A DNA stretch of 64,000 nt from RYN-230 sp963829725. Its GTDB lineage: Bacteria; Actinomycetota; Actinomycetes; Streptosporangiales; Streptosporangiaceae. The position numbers were made by a program, and so were the translations under genes. Below the pieces are notes generated by a model, which did no database searches, was not told where the DNA came from, and was given only the letters and a program-made list of their open reading frames with translations. This document shows positions 1-9,071 of this stretch, piece by piece. How positions within the stretch are numbered: the stretch's first letter is position 1; every line of letters begins with the position of its first letter. The stretch spans positions 124,001 through 188,000 of the forward strand of contig CAWHJW010000021.1 of NCBI GenBank assembly GCA_963829725.1, written 5' to 3'.

Positions 1-1099
1 CCCCGGGCTTGACTGGGTGGTCTTTCATACGCTCGGCCCGGTAGGCCGTCGGTGAGATGACGTTCGGGCGCAGAGCCAGGCCGGCCAGGACGCTGAGCAC
101 GCTCAGCACCAGGCCGAGCAGGAGCCCTGGGCCTGCCAGGATGATCAGGATAGTCAGGGCCGGGCCTCCCAGCTGGGCGGTCAGGAGTTTCGCAGCGGAA
201 GGCTTCAGGCAGGCCGGGATGGAGTCCGTGTGCCCGCCAGACTGCCCAGTGCGGCCGGCGGGATCGTAGATCTTGACCCACCGCACCGAGGGGAACTGCC
301 GGAGGGTCGGCATGATCTCGGTGGCGACGGTGATCGCCGACCCTCCGCTGTTACAGCCGCCGGTCAGCTGGACTCGTGCCACGCCGTGATGGATCCCCAG
401 CGGCCTGAAGCCTGTGGCACCGGAGGTCACGAACCGCAGCCCGCGGTCCTGCTCCGCCTGGGTCGGTCCGGCGAACAGCCGTTGAAGCGCGCTGGATTCT
501 GTAGCCGGACGGATCACCGGACGCGACACCGGCTGGGTTACGACCGCTCCGAACACGCTGCGCGAGTCGGCGAAGTAGTCGCGGACTCCGGCGGTCTGGT
601 AAGGCGTGCGCACCTTCACGGCCACCCGGTCACGGGGCAGGGCAGACAGGCGAAAACGCTCGCGCCGGGCCAGCACGACCTCGAAGCTGACCGATTTCGG
701 GTGATCGGCGATCGTCGCCACCTGCATCACGCCGGGCAGGGCGTAGCTGCGGCTGGCCGGCCCGTAGGCGGACAGCCCGCGGCTGTTCTTTCCTGTGGCG
801 CGGGAGAACGTCACCAGCAGCCGGGAGCGCCGGCCGCTGCTCAGCACCGGGCCGCCGGGGAGCCGGGATACGTAACGGGCGGTGGAGTGGCGGGGCAGGG
901 CCCCGCTGAACGTGAAGACAAGCTCGTCGTAGCCCCGGTGATGAGAGGCGCTGAGCGCGACGAGGACGGGAACAGGCGTGCGGGCAGGCGCCACTGCCGC
1001 AGCGATGGCCGGGCTGGCCGGGCCGAGCGCAGCCACGCCCGCCAGAACCAGGACCGTGGCGCCCCCGCGCAGCCGCGGGACGAGCCCGATCGTCATCAT
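1..1099 (-). CDS. Secreted/membrane-anchored AMIN-like + GerMN-like protein (3' end outside window)
   Basis: The frame opens with ATG at 1099 inside the stop of the GAP1 gene (ATGA overlap) and stays open to the left edge, so about 366 codons are visible and the C-terminus is missing. Residues about 8-35 look like a signal peptide (basic start, Leu/Val/Ala-rich core, AIA near the end). A beta-rich segment at about 45-150 with YDELVFTFSG and LLVTFSRA resembles AMIN-like domains. Residues about 205-290, with LQRLFAGPTQAEQ and ITVATEIMPTLRQFPSV, resemble GerMN domains. A hydrophobic helix follows near 320-345 (LTILIILAGPGLLLGLVL), then a basic tail. Most of the visible protein should therefore lie outside the membrane. 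It is the last visible gene of the chaperone/GTPase set. Domain names come from remembered family patterns; the partner is unknown. Confidence 0.75.
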   Translation of the reverse strand, partial: MMTIGLVPRLRGGATVLVLAGVAALGPASPAIAAAVAPARTPVPVLVALSASHHRGYDELVFTFSGALPRHSTARYVSRLPGGPVLSSGRRSRLLVTFSRATGKNSRGLSAYGPASRSYALPGVMQVATIADHPKSVSFEVVLARRERFRLSALPRDRVAVKVRTPYQTAGVRDYFADSRSVFGAVVTQPVSRPVIRPATESSALQRLFAGPTQAEQDRGLRFVTSGATGFRPLGIHHGVARVQLTGGCNSGGSAITVATEIMPTLRQFPSVRWVKIYDPAGRTGQSGGHTDSIPACLKPSAAKLLTAQLGGPALTILIILAGPGLLLGLVLSVLSVLAGLALRPNVISPTAYRAERMKDHPVKPG

Positions 1100-3498
1100 C
1101 GCGCGTCCTTGCCGCGACCGCGAAGGCCGCGGTGCCGGGTCGCTGCCTCGTACCCGGCCAGGCGAGTCCAGGCCTTGACGCACTCCGGGGGGAGCCCGTC
1201 GCGCACCCGGTAAAACCAGTCTTCCCGTTCGGCCGGGCTGAGCTTGGCCCCGTGGTCGCCGATCGTGTCCGCGATGCGCGACTTGAGGTTTCCCGCCAGC
1301 GTCGAATCCTCATGCCAGCACACGCCTTCCATGACGGCGCGGATGGCCTGGTCTCCACTCAGCTCCCGGCTCCATTGATCGATGAACAGCCCGGGCAGCG
1401 GGGAGGGAAGCCGGCCGAGCACCCGGGCGCCAAGCCCGGGGTCCGGCAGGTCGAGGCACGCCTGCAGGAGGCCGCCGATCCTGGCCCTGGTGACCACGGG
1501 GTCTATGCCGCCCAGATGCTCCAGCCAGCGGGCCATCCACGAAGGTTCATCGCGGAAACGAGTCGAGGTGGTGGCATGGACGAAGTCGTGCACGGCACGG
1601 TCTTCGGCGAGCAGGTGGACGTACCGCTCCCCACGAGGCAGCGCGCGGTGGCGATCGAGGAGGTCGAGAGCGTCCAGGGTTTGTGCTGTGGGCCGGGCGG
1701 CAGAGCGGTCGATCTGCTCGGCCGCCAGCCGGATCACTTCCGGCGCGGGGCGGACAGAGTCGGGGAGGGCCTGCAGGACCGAGAACGCCTCGGCCGGGCC
1801 GAGCGCCCGCCACTCGACGAGCGTCCGCTGGATGCTGGCGAAGGCCGCCGCAGAGTGCCCCGCCTGCCGGGCCTGCGTGATGAGCGCGCTCAGCCGGCTC
1901 AGTCGCTGCTGACCCGCGAGCGCCCGGACCGCCGCCGCCTGGAGGTGGCAGTACAGCGGGTCAGCCAGGTCACCCGGCCGGTCGGCGAAGTGGCGCCAGA
2001 GCTGGCCAAGGGCGCCCATGATCTCCGTGGTGCCGCCGCGGGCCAGCCGCTCCTGGAGCTCGTCATGGGCGAGGTCCAGGATCTCGTGACGCAGCGCCCA
2101 GTCAGCCGGGCTATAGTCACGCGCGGGATGGTCGATCCAGCCCTCGGCGAAAGTGCTCAGCCGGTCACGCAAGGGCGGCAGCTGCGGCTCGATGAGATGG
2201 CGCCGGGAGAGGCGGAGCAGCAGGTCGACCTGCTGGTCAGGGCCCAGGACGATGGCCGACGACAGTTCGCTGTCCGCATCGCGCCGCACGCTGGCGTCGG
2301 CGGGCACGTCCGTGAGGACCTCAGCGGGGACCGTCCCGCCTGAGCGGACCTCGGCTATCTCCGCGGTGAGCAGAGCGGCGCGCACCGCGGGGCGGTCGAT
2401 GTCGATGCGTCCTACCGCGGCTGCCCGGTCGATCCACCGCAGCGCGGCGGCGGACGGATCAGCGGCCAGGATCCTGCCGGCGACCGCGGGCCCATACTCC
2501 TGCTGCAGCTTCGGGTCGGCGTTCGACAACCACCGGAACAGCACCCCTGGATCGCCAGACAGGCTGTCCGGAACGGTCAGGGCCCAGGCGGTGCTGAGCG
2601 CGTCCGCCGGGGCCGTTTCCGTTCCCGAGCCCAGTACGTCGGCGAGTTCGACCGCATCGACCACGTCATAGGGGTCTTCCGCGGTGACGAGCAAGTCCAC
2701 CCAGAACCGGGCGCGCTCGCTGACCTGCGCCGCATCACTGATGGCTTCGTCCGCATCCACGACGAAGGCTGAGTCCGCCCGCCCGGGAACGACCTGGGGA
2801 TTCAGCTCCTTCAGCACGGCAACGACCCGCTGGCTGGCTTGCCACGGGTTCGCGCAGAACACCTTGAAGGACACCTCGAGGGCCGCGTGGATCGGCAGCA
2901 GCAGGGTGGCCGCGGCGATCCACGGCAGCGCCTCATCCGCGGTAGTGGCCGTGATGACGACCCGCTGACCCCCCGGATCCTCCAGCAGGCTGACCACCCT
3001 GGCCAGCACCGGGGCACGCGCCGGGCTGTCCCGCAGCCAATCCGAGACCGCGTCCACGGTTAGCGGCCCCAGGGGCGGCGGGTCATCGAGCTGCGGGCAG
3101 TCTGTGGTGTCCCACGCCTCGGCACGCCAGAGAGGCGACCGCCATAGCTGCGCGGGCCGGGTCGGGCCGTACAGGTCCGCGTCCCGGGTGAGCAGGCAAT
3201 CGGCGAGATGGTTGCCCTGACGGGCCCCGGTAGCCTCGGTTCCCACGTAGCGGCTCTGGGCTGTCCCGTAGCCGGCCGCAGACGCGTGCGCGAACCCGAG
3301 GGGGAAGTCCCCGACTGGGCGCCGCTCCATGATCCACGCGTTCGGGGCGTCGTACAGGAGCCAGCCAATGGCCATCTTGGCCTGCGAGGCATCCACGTCG
3401 GCCGACTGGGCCTGGACCTGGAACCCGCCACCGGCGCCCCGGCCTGTCCCGGCCCGGCAGTCGGTGTACAGGAGGCGGTCGAACGCGCCCGCGGTCAT
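1096..3498 (-). CDS. GTPase-associated protein 1 (GAP1-N2/M/C architecture)
   Basis: An 800-residue protein starting at ATG 3498, which overlaps the GTPase stop (ATGA); the frame extends upstream but only over the GTPase gene. The N-terminus (AFDRLLYTDC, then GFQVQAQSADVD and MAIGWLLYDAPNAW, residues about 5-60) matches my recollection of the type-2 N-terminal domain of GTPase-associated protein 1 (GAP1). A middle segment (about 150-300, WIAAATLLLPIHAALEVSFKVF, then NPQVV and AFVVDADEA) matches the GAP1 middle domain. The rest is Leu/Ala-rich and probably alpha-helical repeats (GAP1-C). No enzyme motif is visible. In published surveys GAP1 proteins are encoded beside double-GTPases in NTP-dependent conflict systems, and here the GTPase is the overlapping upstream gene, which supports a direct partnership. 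The effector or target is unknown. Confidence 0.8.
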   Translation of the reverse strand: MTAGAFDRLLYTDCRAGTGRGAGGGFQVQAQSADVDASQAKMAIGWLLYDAPNAWIMERRPVGDFPLGFAHASAAGYGTAQSRYVGTEATGARQGNHLADCLLTRDADLYGPTRPAQLWRSPLWRAEAWDTTDCPQLDDPPPLGPLTVDAVSDWLRDSPARAPVLARVVSLLEDPGGQRVVITATTADEALPWIAAATLLLPIHAALEVSFKVFCANPWQASQRVVAVLKELNPQVVPGRADSAFVVDADEAISDAAQVSERARFWVDLLVTAEDPYDVVDAVELADVLGSGTETAPADALSTAWALTVPDSLSGDPGVLFRWLSNADPKLQQEYGPAVAGRILAADPSAAALRWIDRAAAVGRIDIDRPAVRAALLTAEIAEVRSGGTVPAEVLTDVPADASVRRDADSELSSAIVLGPDQQVDLLLRLSRRHLIEPQLPPLRDRLSTFAEGWIDHPARDYSPADWALRHEILDLAHDELQERLARGGTTEIMGALGQLWRHFADRPGDLADPLYCHLQAAAVRALAGQQRLSRLSALITQARQAGHSAAAFASIQRTLVEWRALGPAEAFSVLQALPDSVRPAPEVIRLAAEQIDRSAARPTAQTLDALDLLDRHRALPRGERYVHLLAEDRAVHDFVHATTSTRFRDEPSWMARWLEHLGGIDPVVTRARIGGLLQACLDLPDPGLGARVLGRLPSPLPGLFIDQWSRELSGDQAIRAVMEGVCWHEDSTLAGNLKSRIADTIGDHGAKLSPAEREDWFYRVRDGLPPECVKAWTRLAGYEAATRHRGLRGRGKDAR

Positions 3499-4700
3499 GT
3501 GGCCGGCACCGTCCTGGTCTTGGACAGGAGCCACAGCACCGGGTCTTCCACCCGGTGCGGCTGGACCCCGCCGGGCGCGACGACCCCGCCCGCGTAATCT
3601 GGCTCGGCCCCCAGCGCGGATACACCGAAATAGCGGTAGTCGGAGTAGTTCAACCGCATGTGCGTGTCGATATCGGCGGCGTTCCACTCGTGCATAAGGG
3701 CCAGCATGTGCTCGTGCACGTTCTGGCCGTCGGCCTCCTCGTACGCGGGAATCCCGGGCGGCCGCGCCATGATGGGGTTCTGCCGGTCCAGGCTCGGGTA
3801 GAAGGCGTCGACCTTGGTGAACACGATGGCCACCGGGAGCTTGATCTTCTTCTTGTTCTTGACCTTGTGCTCGGTGCGGAGCAGTTCGGTGATGCGGGAG
3901 ACGACATCCAGCGGGACGTCATCGTCGACCTGGATCGCCTGCTGCGGCAGGTTGAGCCGGGCCCTGGCCCCGGGCAGAGCGAACGGGTCAAGCGTGATCA
4001 TCAGGGCATCACAGACTGACAGGTATTCCAGCGTGAAGGCAGTGCCCAGGTCGTTCAGGTCCTCACCCGCGGTATCGACAAACGACAAGACCGTGGACTG
4101 CAGGGACTGCCCGCGCATCAGGCGGGCCGTCTCCTGCCGCCAGCGGAGCACAATGGGCGTGCTGCGCAGCCGCGACCCCGAGCCCAGGGCCTGCGTCATG
4201 GTCGGGAGCGTGCGGTTGCTGTACAGCGGGACTTCCCGGCTGGCCTGGTAATCACTGAGGCCCTGATGCCCGTCCGGGTTGTCGGTGGCGATCCGGATGT
4301 CGGCGCCGAACCGGAGGCCCACCACCTCGCGCAACTGCTTCACCAGGACGGTCATCAGGACCGTCTTGCCGCTCCCCTTAGCCCCGACCAGGCCGATCAT
4401 CGGGCTCTTGGAGTCGACGAAGTCGATCGGCAACGCCGTGTGACACTCCGGGCAGGCTCTGCGCCTGGCTGGGCCGCCGCAGGTCGGGCAATTGACGGAC
4501 CCACGGCCCGTGACGGCGATACTCCCGCCTTTCTGATCAGGCAGAAAGGTGGGAAAGGTCTCCAGCCTGCTCCCGGTCAGCTTGACCCTGGCTTCGTCTT
4601 CGCTCTTCTTGCACTCGATGTTGCCCCGTCCGGCGCACTGATAGGCCAGGCGCGACGAGTCCACCTTGCGAAAGCAGAACGGGCAGGCGGTGACCGCCAT
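3495..4700 (-). CDS. Zinc-ribbon TRAFAC-type GTPase (double-GTPase 2-like)
   Basis: 401 residues from ATG 4700, overlapping the stop of the FN3 gene. Two zinc-ribbon-like Cys clusters open the protein (CPFC at 6-9 with Cys22 and Cys30; CPTC at 71-74 with CPEC at 83-86). A P-loop GAKGSGKT is at 106-113, a switch-2-like DTAGE at 209-213, and a TKVD guanine-specificity motif at 295-298, so nucleotide binding looks intact and GTP-specific. A Lys-rich stretch lies just before TKVD (about 279-287). The order zinc ribbon - GTPase, followed by an overlapping GAP1 gene, is that of the DO-GTPase2/GAP1 systems. Likely cytosolic; may switch or recruit GAP1 and the chaperones (inference). Confidence 0.85.
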   Translation of the reverse strand: MAVTACPFCFRKVDSSRLAYQCAGRGNIECKKSEDEARVKLTGSRLETFPTFLPDQKGGSIAVTGRGSVNCPTCGGPARRRACPECHTALPIDFVDSKSPMIGLVGAKGSGKTVLMTVLVKQLREVVGLRFGADIRIATDNPDGHQGLSDYQASREVPLYSNRTLPTMTQALGSGSRLRSTPIVLRWRQETARLMRGQSLQSTVLSFVDTAGEDLNDLGTAFTLEYLSVCDALMITLDPFALPGARARLNLPQQAIQVDDDVPLDVVSRITELLRTEHKVKNKKKIKLPVAIVFTKVDAFYPSLDRQNPIMARPPGIPAYEEADGQNVHEHMLALMHEWNAADIDTHMRLNYSDYRYFGVSALGAEPDYAGGVVAPGGVQPHRVEDPVLWLLSKTRTVPAT

Positions 4701-7342
4701 CAGGCCTCCTTCAAGCTTGAGATGGGCGGGTCGAGGAGCGTGGCCCCGCCGCCCACGACGAAGCAGCGCACCCAGTACGGCCGCTTGACCGGCCGCGGAA
4801 CCGTGACGTGATGCTCCACCGGCACACCCGGCCTCAGGGTCAGGGTGGTGTCGAGGAGCACGAAGCCGCCCTCCGCCCGGGCGGGCATCACGCGGCCGGG
4901 CAGCGCCACCATCCGGACCTGCACGCCCGCACAGCTCTCGTCGGACCGGAAGGTCACCTTTTTCGACCGGCCGCCGAACGGGCCCACGCTCGGCGTCGCC
5001 GAGACCGTGTAGCTGATCCTGGCCTCCACCACCTGGTCCACCACCGCTTTGACCGGGGGGGACGCGAAGGAGACGCCGTCGGCCATGATTACCGCCCGGA
5101 CCTCGATGGTGCATGGCCCACGGCCCAGCGGGACGCGGGCGCCGCCTTGCGAGCGGTACTGCGCCTGCCCGATCATGATGCAGTCGGCATCGTTGTCAAC
5201 CTCCCAGGTCAGCTCGGCCAACTGGGCCGTGGCGGGCCATTCCCACGAGACGGTCGCGTAGCCGGCGAACGGCGTCACGGCCAGGCGGCGCACCGGGTCG
5301 GTTATCCCGACCGCGGCCGGGCGGCCCATCACGATGCCGGTGCCGCCGACCGAGAAGGGCACCAGGTGATGCACGCCGGCAGCGAGGTCAGCCTCGATGG
5401 CGATCTCGTTGAGCGTGGGCACGCGGCGGCCGGTCACCTCCTGGCCGAACCGCGTCATCTCCTCCTGCGTGACCCACGTTCCGAACTGCCAGGGGGGCGG
5501 CACGCCGGAACGCAGGATGCGCACCTCCGAGTGGTCCACCGGCGTCCAGGCCACCCGGGCCCGGACGGATCCCGCCACTTCGACCGGGCGCACTCGCAAC
5601 TTCGGGATGGGCTGTGCCTCGGATCTGGGTGTCGCCTTGATCCGTTCCGCCGCAGAGCGCATCTCCGCGCCGTCCAGGCCCCGGTACGTGGCCACGACTT
5701 CGAAGTACTGCTCCTGGCCCTCAGTGAGCCCGGTGAGGTGGCAGCTGTTTCCCGTGACGGGTACGGGCGCGGGCCGTCCTCCCTCCGAAGTGCGGATCAC
5801 CCGGACCTCATGTGCGGCCGGATGCGCCGACCAGTGCAGGACAAGATTGGATGGGCCTGCGTCGGCCTCCAGGTGCGAGACCGGCGGCAGCAAAGTAACC
5901 GGGACCGTCAACGGACGTGAGCTGGGCCGGCCGTCGGCGAGCGCGAAGACGCCGTACTGCACCAGCCGGGCGACCGGGGCGTGGGTGTCAGCGCAGCTGC
6001 TATCCGGGCCGCGGTGCACCACGAAGCCGTCGTTGGCCGCCACCGGCGCGCGCTGCTCGGTCCGCATGACCGCATAGGTCGTTTCGGCGTCGTGACCGGG
6101 AGCCGGTTGCCAGGACAGTTTGACGGTGGCGGCGTCGCAGACGGCACGCAGGCTGGCCGGGGGGGTCAGCGGCACCGCCGCCAGCGCCTCCTCGGAATCT
6201 TCGGCGCTGATCAGCGCCGCCTCGCGGAGCAGCGCCTGGGCCCGGATCTCATCCGGGATGGCCAGGGCCTGCCCGACCCCTGCCAGCAGCGCATCCAGGC
6301 GCTCCTGGGCAGCCTGCACCTCCTTGATCACGTCCTCGCGATGCGGGAAGTTCTCCGGCAGGCTCAGCGCGGCCTGCCTGGCCTCGCTGAGCTGAGCTGA
6401 GCTCAGCAGGTTGTGCACCTTCCTCAGGCCCATGGCGGAGCTGGCGGAGTCCTGGTCGGCCAGCAAGACCGCGATCACGGCCGCGTCGTGTCGTTCCAGG
6501 CCGGTCTTCTCCAGCTCCGCCGCGGCCATGCTCATTGAGAGCGGCACGAATTCCCTGGCGATCGTGACAAGGTGGTAGAGCGCGACATCGCGCAGGTCGA
6601 CACCATCCTTGAGGGCCCGGCGCAAGATCTTCAGCGCCGCCCGGCGCGCATTCTCGGTCGCGGAGACGCCGCGCTTGTCGGCCTCGGCGATCTGTGCGTC
6701 AACGGCCAGGACGTCCAGCCGCTTGGCCGGGTCGCCGGTGCAGGCGTAGCGATCGATCAGGCAGAATGGGCCGGCGCCGGGGTGGACGAGTTCTGGCAAG
6801 GAACTCGCCGCGCATTCGGACATGTTCTTGAGGAGCGCCTCGAATCCCGGGGTGGGCGCTGATTCGGGCAGGCTCACGCCTTCGACCAGGGTCAGGCCGG
6901 CTTGCTTGACCGCCTGGGCAGTGTCGGCCCGGGTCAGGCTGAGTTTCGCGGCGAAGCCGTCCAGGGTGCCGGCCGTCATCACCCCAAGCTGCCCGTACCG
7001 CTGCTTCAGTTCAGCGGCCAGGCTCGAGATCGCCGCCTGAGCCGCCGACCGGCGCTGCGCTTGTTGCGCCTCCCACCAGGCGCTCTTGTCCATGCTGCGC
7101 CCGTGCTTGGCTCGCAGCCGCTCGTCCTCCGCGCGGCACATCTTGGCCGCCTGCGCGGTGAAGGCGTTTCCGGCGGCGGCCTTGTTCCAGTAGGCGCGAA
7201 CCGCGCTGACCTGGGCGGCGATCTCAGCGTCCGTAGCCGGGAGCGTGATCGCATAGCGCACCAGCAGGTCATCGGGTAGAGTGCGGGCCCCCCGCAGTTT
7301 CTTGATGAAATCCTGGACGTAACGGGCCTCGTCGAACCGCAT
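4700..7342 (-). CDS. Large helical protein with C-terminal fibronectin type III-like repeats
   Basis: 880 residues, ATG at 7342, four bases after the Hsp70 stop. Residues 1-110 are helical and charged, with a YWNKAA motif near 70; this resembles the N-terminus of the 10439-11683 protein (KRKYWKKKQQ). Residues about 120-380 are Leu/Ala-rich helices. From about 385 to the end come consecutive beta-sandwich units with FN3-like patterns (LRAVCDAATVKLSWQPAP, SNLVLHWSAHPAAHEVRVIR, YATVSWEWPATAQLAELTW). No signal peptide or membrane helix is visible, so these FN3 repeats are probably intracellular. In chaperone/GTPase clusters such FN3 proteins probably act as scaffolds or client sensors. Function is inferred from context only. 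Confidence 0.75.
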   Translation of the reverse strand: MRFDEARYVQDFIKKLRGARTLPDDLLVRYAITLPATDAEIAAQVSAVRAYWNKAAAGNAFTAQAAKMCRAEDERLRAKHGRSMDKSAWWEAQQAQRRSAAQAAISSLAAELKQRYGQLGVMTAGTLDGFAAKLSLTRADTAQAVKQAGLTLVEGVSLPESAPTPGFEALLKNMSECAASSLPELVHPGAGPFCLIDRYACTGDPAKRLDVLAVDAQIAEADKRGVSATENARRAALKILRRALKDGVDLRDVALYHLVTIAREFVPLSMSMAAAELEKTGLERHDAAVIAVLLADQDSASSAMGLRKVHNLLSSAQLSEARQAALSLPENFPHREDVIKEVQAAQERLDALLAGVGQALAIPDEIRAQALLREAALISAEDSEEALAAVPLTPPASLRAVCDAATVKLSWQPAPGHDAETTYAVMRTEQRAPVAANDGFVVHRGPDSSCADTHAPVARLVQYGVFALADGRPSSRPLTVPVTLLPPVSHLEADAGPSNLVLHWSAHPAAHEVRVIRTSEGGRPAPVPVTGNSCHLTGLTEGQEQYFEVVATYRGLDGAEMRSAAERIKATPRSEAQPIPKLRVRPVEVAGSVRARVAWTPVDHSEVRILRSGVPPPWQFGTWVTQEEMTRFGQEVTGRRVPTLNEIAIEADLAAGVHHLVPFSVGGTGIVMGRPAAVGITDPVRRLAVTPFAGYATVSWEWPATAQLAELTWEVDNDADCIMIGQAQYRSQGGARVPLGRGPCTIEVRAVIMADGVSFASPPVKAVVDQVVEARISYTVSATPSVGPFGGRSKKVTFRSDESCAGVQVRMVALPGRVMPARAEGGFVLLDTTLTLRPGVPVEHHVTVPRPVKRPYWVRCFVVGGGATLLDPPISSLKEA

Positions 7343-7346
7343 GACA

Positions 7347-9071
7347 CTAGGTACTTACGGTCAGGCCCGCGTGGGCACGCTTGGCCTCATCCACCTGGTC
7401 GGCCGAGAGAATGCTGATCCGGACGGTCAGGGTCGCTTCATGGTTGCTCGCGGGCTCTACCGCTCTGAGGTGGACGGTTCCCTCGCCGTCAACGTTGATC
7501 TCCATGTTGATGGGTGATCCGGCCGGCAGGGAGAACGACCCGAGGTCCTTGATCCGGCCACTGGTGTCCAGGGGATGATTGGCGGCCATCTCCCGGCCCG
7601 GGCTGGCCCCGGCCTGTTCCCAGATCTCGATCTCGATCTCGGACTGGTTGGCGACCAGCGTGCGTGCGACGAAGGGCTCCCGCTCGAAGGGAAGCTGCGT
7701 CTGGGCGTCGATGAGATGCTCGACGTAGAAGGCCGACTCGACATCGTCCTCCCAACCCGGCTTGGTCGTGTCCACGAGCTTGACCCCAATGGCCTTCGGC
7801 AGCACGTTGACGACGGTCCGCTGGGCGAGTTTCCGGACGTTGTCCTCAGCCAGGCCTGTCTGTTCGGCTACTGCCCGCACGGCCTCCTCAGTTACGGGAC
7901 CGCGCCCGGGCAGTGCTCCGTTCCGGGCCTGGCCTGCCGGGGTGGCGCCAGCCACCTGCTGCCCATCCCCCTGATCCGCTTCGACGTACCGCACCGTCTG
8001 CCCGGCGGCGTAGAGAGCCGCTCCCTTGGCCACGGCCAGGTCCGGATCGGCAAGCTTGGGATCCCAGCCGAACTCCTTGCGCAGGGCAGCGCTGACGGCC
8101 GGCATCCGGCTGGAGCCGCCGACCAGCAGAACCTCGCTGATCCGCTGCTTGATGCCGGGATGCTTCTCCTCCGCCTCGGCCAGGGTCCGCTTGGTGATAC
8201 GGATCGTCTCGTCCAGCAAATCCGCGGTCATCTCCTCGAACTGCGCCCGGGACACCGTGATCTTGGCCGGGCTCCCCGTGTAGCGGACGATCTGCGTCTT
8301 CGTCTCGACGGAGCTGAGGGCTTTCTTCATGTCCTCGGCCATGATGCGCAGGTCCTGCAGCATGGGCTCGTCATCCCGCAGGGAATCGTCGCCGGACTGG
8401 GCGATCGTCTGGTCCACGAGATTCTCTAGCAGCTTCTCGTCCCAGTCAGCACCACCCAGCCGGTGGTCGCCGCCCACCACCAGCACCTCAATGGACGTGT
8501 CCGTCATCTGGATGAGGGAGATGTCGAATGTGCCACCGCCCAGGTCATAGACCAGAATGGCGGTGCCGTCCGCGCTGCCGCTGATCCCGTACTGGAGCGC
8601 CGCGGCGACCGGTTCCGGGACGATCCCGATCACGTTGAGGCCGGCGATTTCGCCGGCCTTCCTGGTGGCGTCCTTCTCCAGCAGGCCGAAATACGCCGGG
8701 ACCGTGATCACCACGTCGGTCACCTTCCGGCCCGTGTCCTCCTCGGCTTCGTGGGCCAGCGCTTCCAGAATAATCGCCGAGATGGAAGGCGGTGTGTGCT
8801 CGACACCGAAGAAGGTCCGGTGGTACTCCCGCTCGCCCATTTCCCGCTTGATGAGCGAGACGACCTGCTCGGGATACTGGCCGGCGGCCGATTTGGCGGC
8901 CGCGCCGACGACCACGTTGCCCTCGTTCTCGAAGAAGACCACCGAGGGGGTGGTGTCGGAACCCTGGCCGTTGCGGGTGACCGCAGCGCGGCCCGTCTCG
9001 TCGATGTAACCAACGACCGAATATGTCGTCCCCAGGTCAATCCCGAAGATCCCCTGCTGCGGGTCGCTCAC
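7347..9071 (-). CDS. Hsp70-family ATPase, copy 1 (lid-less)
   Basis: 574 residues. The actin-like ATPase domain is intact: phosphate-1 motif GIDLGTTYSVV (about 10-20), phosphate-2 motif VYDLGGGTFDISL, and adenosine motif VLLVGGSSRMPAV. Where housekeeping DnaK has its short interdomain linker there is a low-complexity insertion of about 50 residues (TPAGQARNGALPGRGPV), then a beta-type substrate-binding domain (VLPKAIGVKLVD; INVDGEGTVHLRA). The helical lid is missing, so it is shorter than the about 620 residues of DnaK. It is a specialised paralogue rather than dnaK: it sits between a GrpE-like gene (4-nt overlap) and the FN3 gene, with no dnaJ nearby. Likely a chaperone or ATP-driven switch serving the operon's own proteins. 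Confidence 0.92.
   Translation of the reverse strand: MSDPQQGIFGIDLGTTYSVVGYIDETGRAAVTRNGQGSDTTPSVVFFENEGNVVVGAAAKSAAGQYPEQVVSLIKREMGEREYHRTFFGVEHTPPSISAIILEALAHEAEEDTGRKVTDVVITVPAYFGLLEKDATRKAGEIAGLNVIGIVPEPVAAALQYGISGSADGTAILVYDLGGGTFDISLIQMTDTSIEVLVVGGDHRLGGADWDEKLLENLVDQTIAQSGDDSLRDDEPMLQDLRIMAEDMKKALSSVETKTQIVRYTGSPAKITVSRAQFEEMTADLLDETIRITKRTLAEAEEKHPGIKQRISEVLLVGGSSRMPAVSAALRKEFGWDPKLADPDLAVAKGAALYAAGQTVRYVEADQGDGQQVAGATPAGQARNGALPGRGPVTEEAVRAVAEQTGLAEDNVRKLAQRTVVNVLPKAIGVKLVDTTKPGWEDDVESAFYVEHLIDAQTQLPFEREPFVARTLVANQSEIEIEIWEQAGASPGREMAANHPLDTSGRIKDLGSFSLPAGSPINMEINVDGEGTVHLRAVEPASNHEATLTVRISILSADQVDEAKRAHAGLTVST

Noticed and set aside
1132..2343. Long plus-strand frame opposite the GAP1 gene
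   Set aside because: Antisense shadow typical of high-GC DNA; Arg/Gly-rich, no family pattern, no ribosome-binding site, while the minus strand encodes a recognisable protein.
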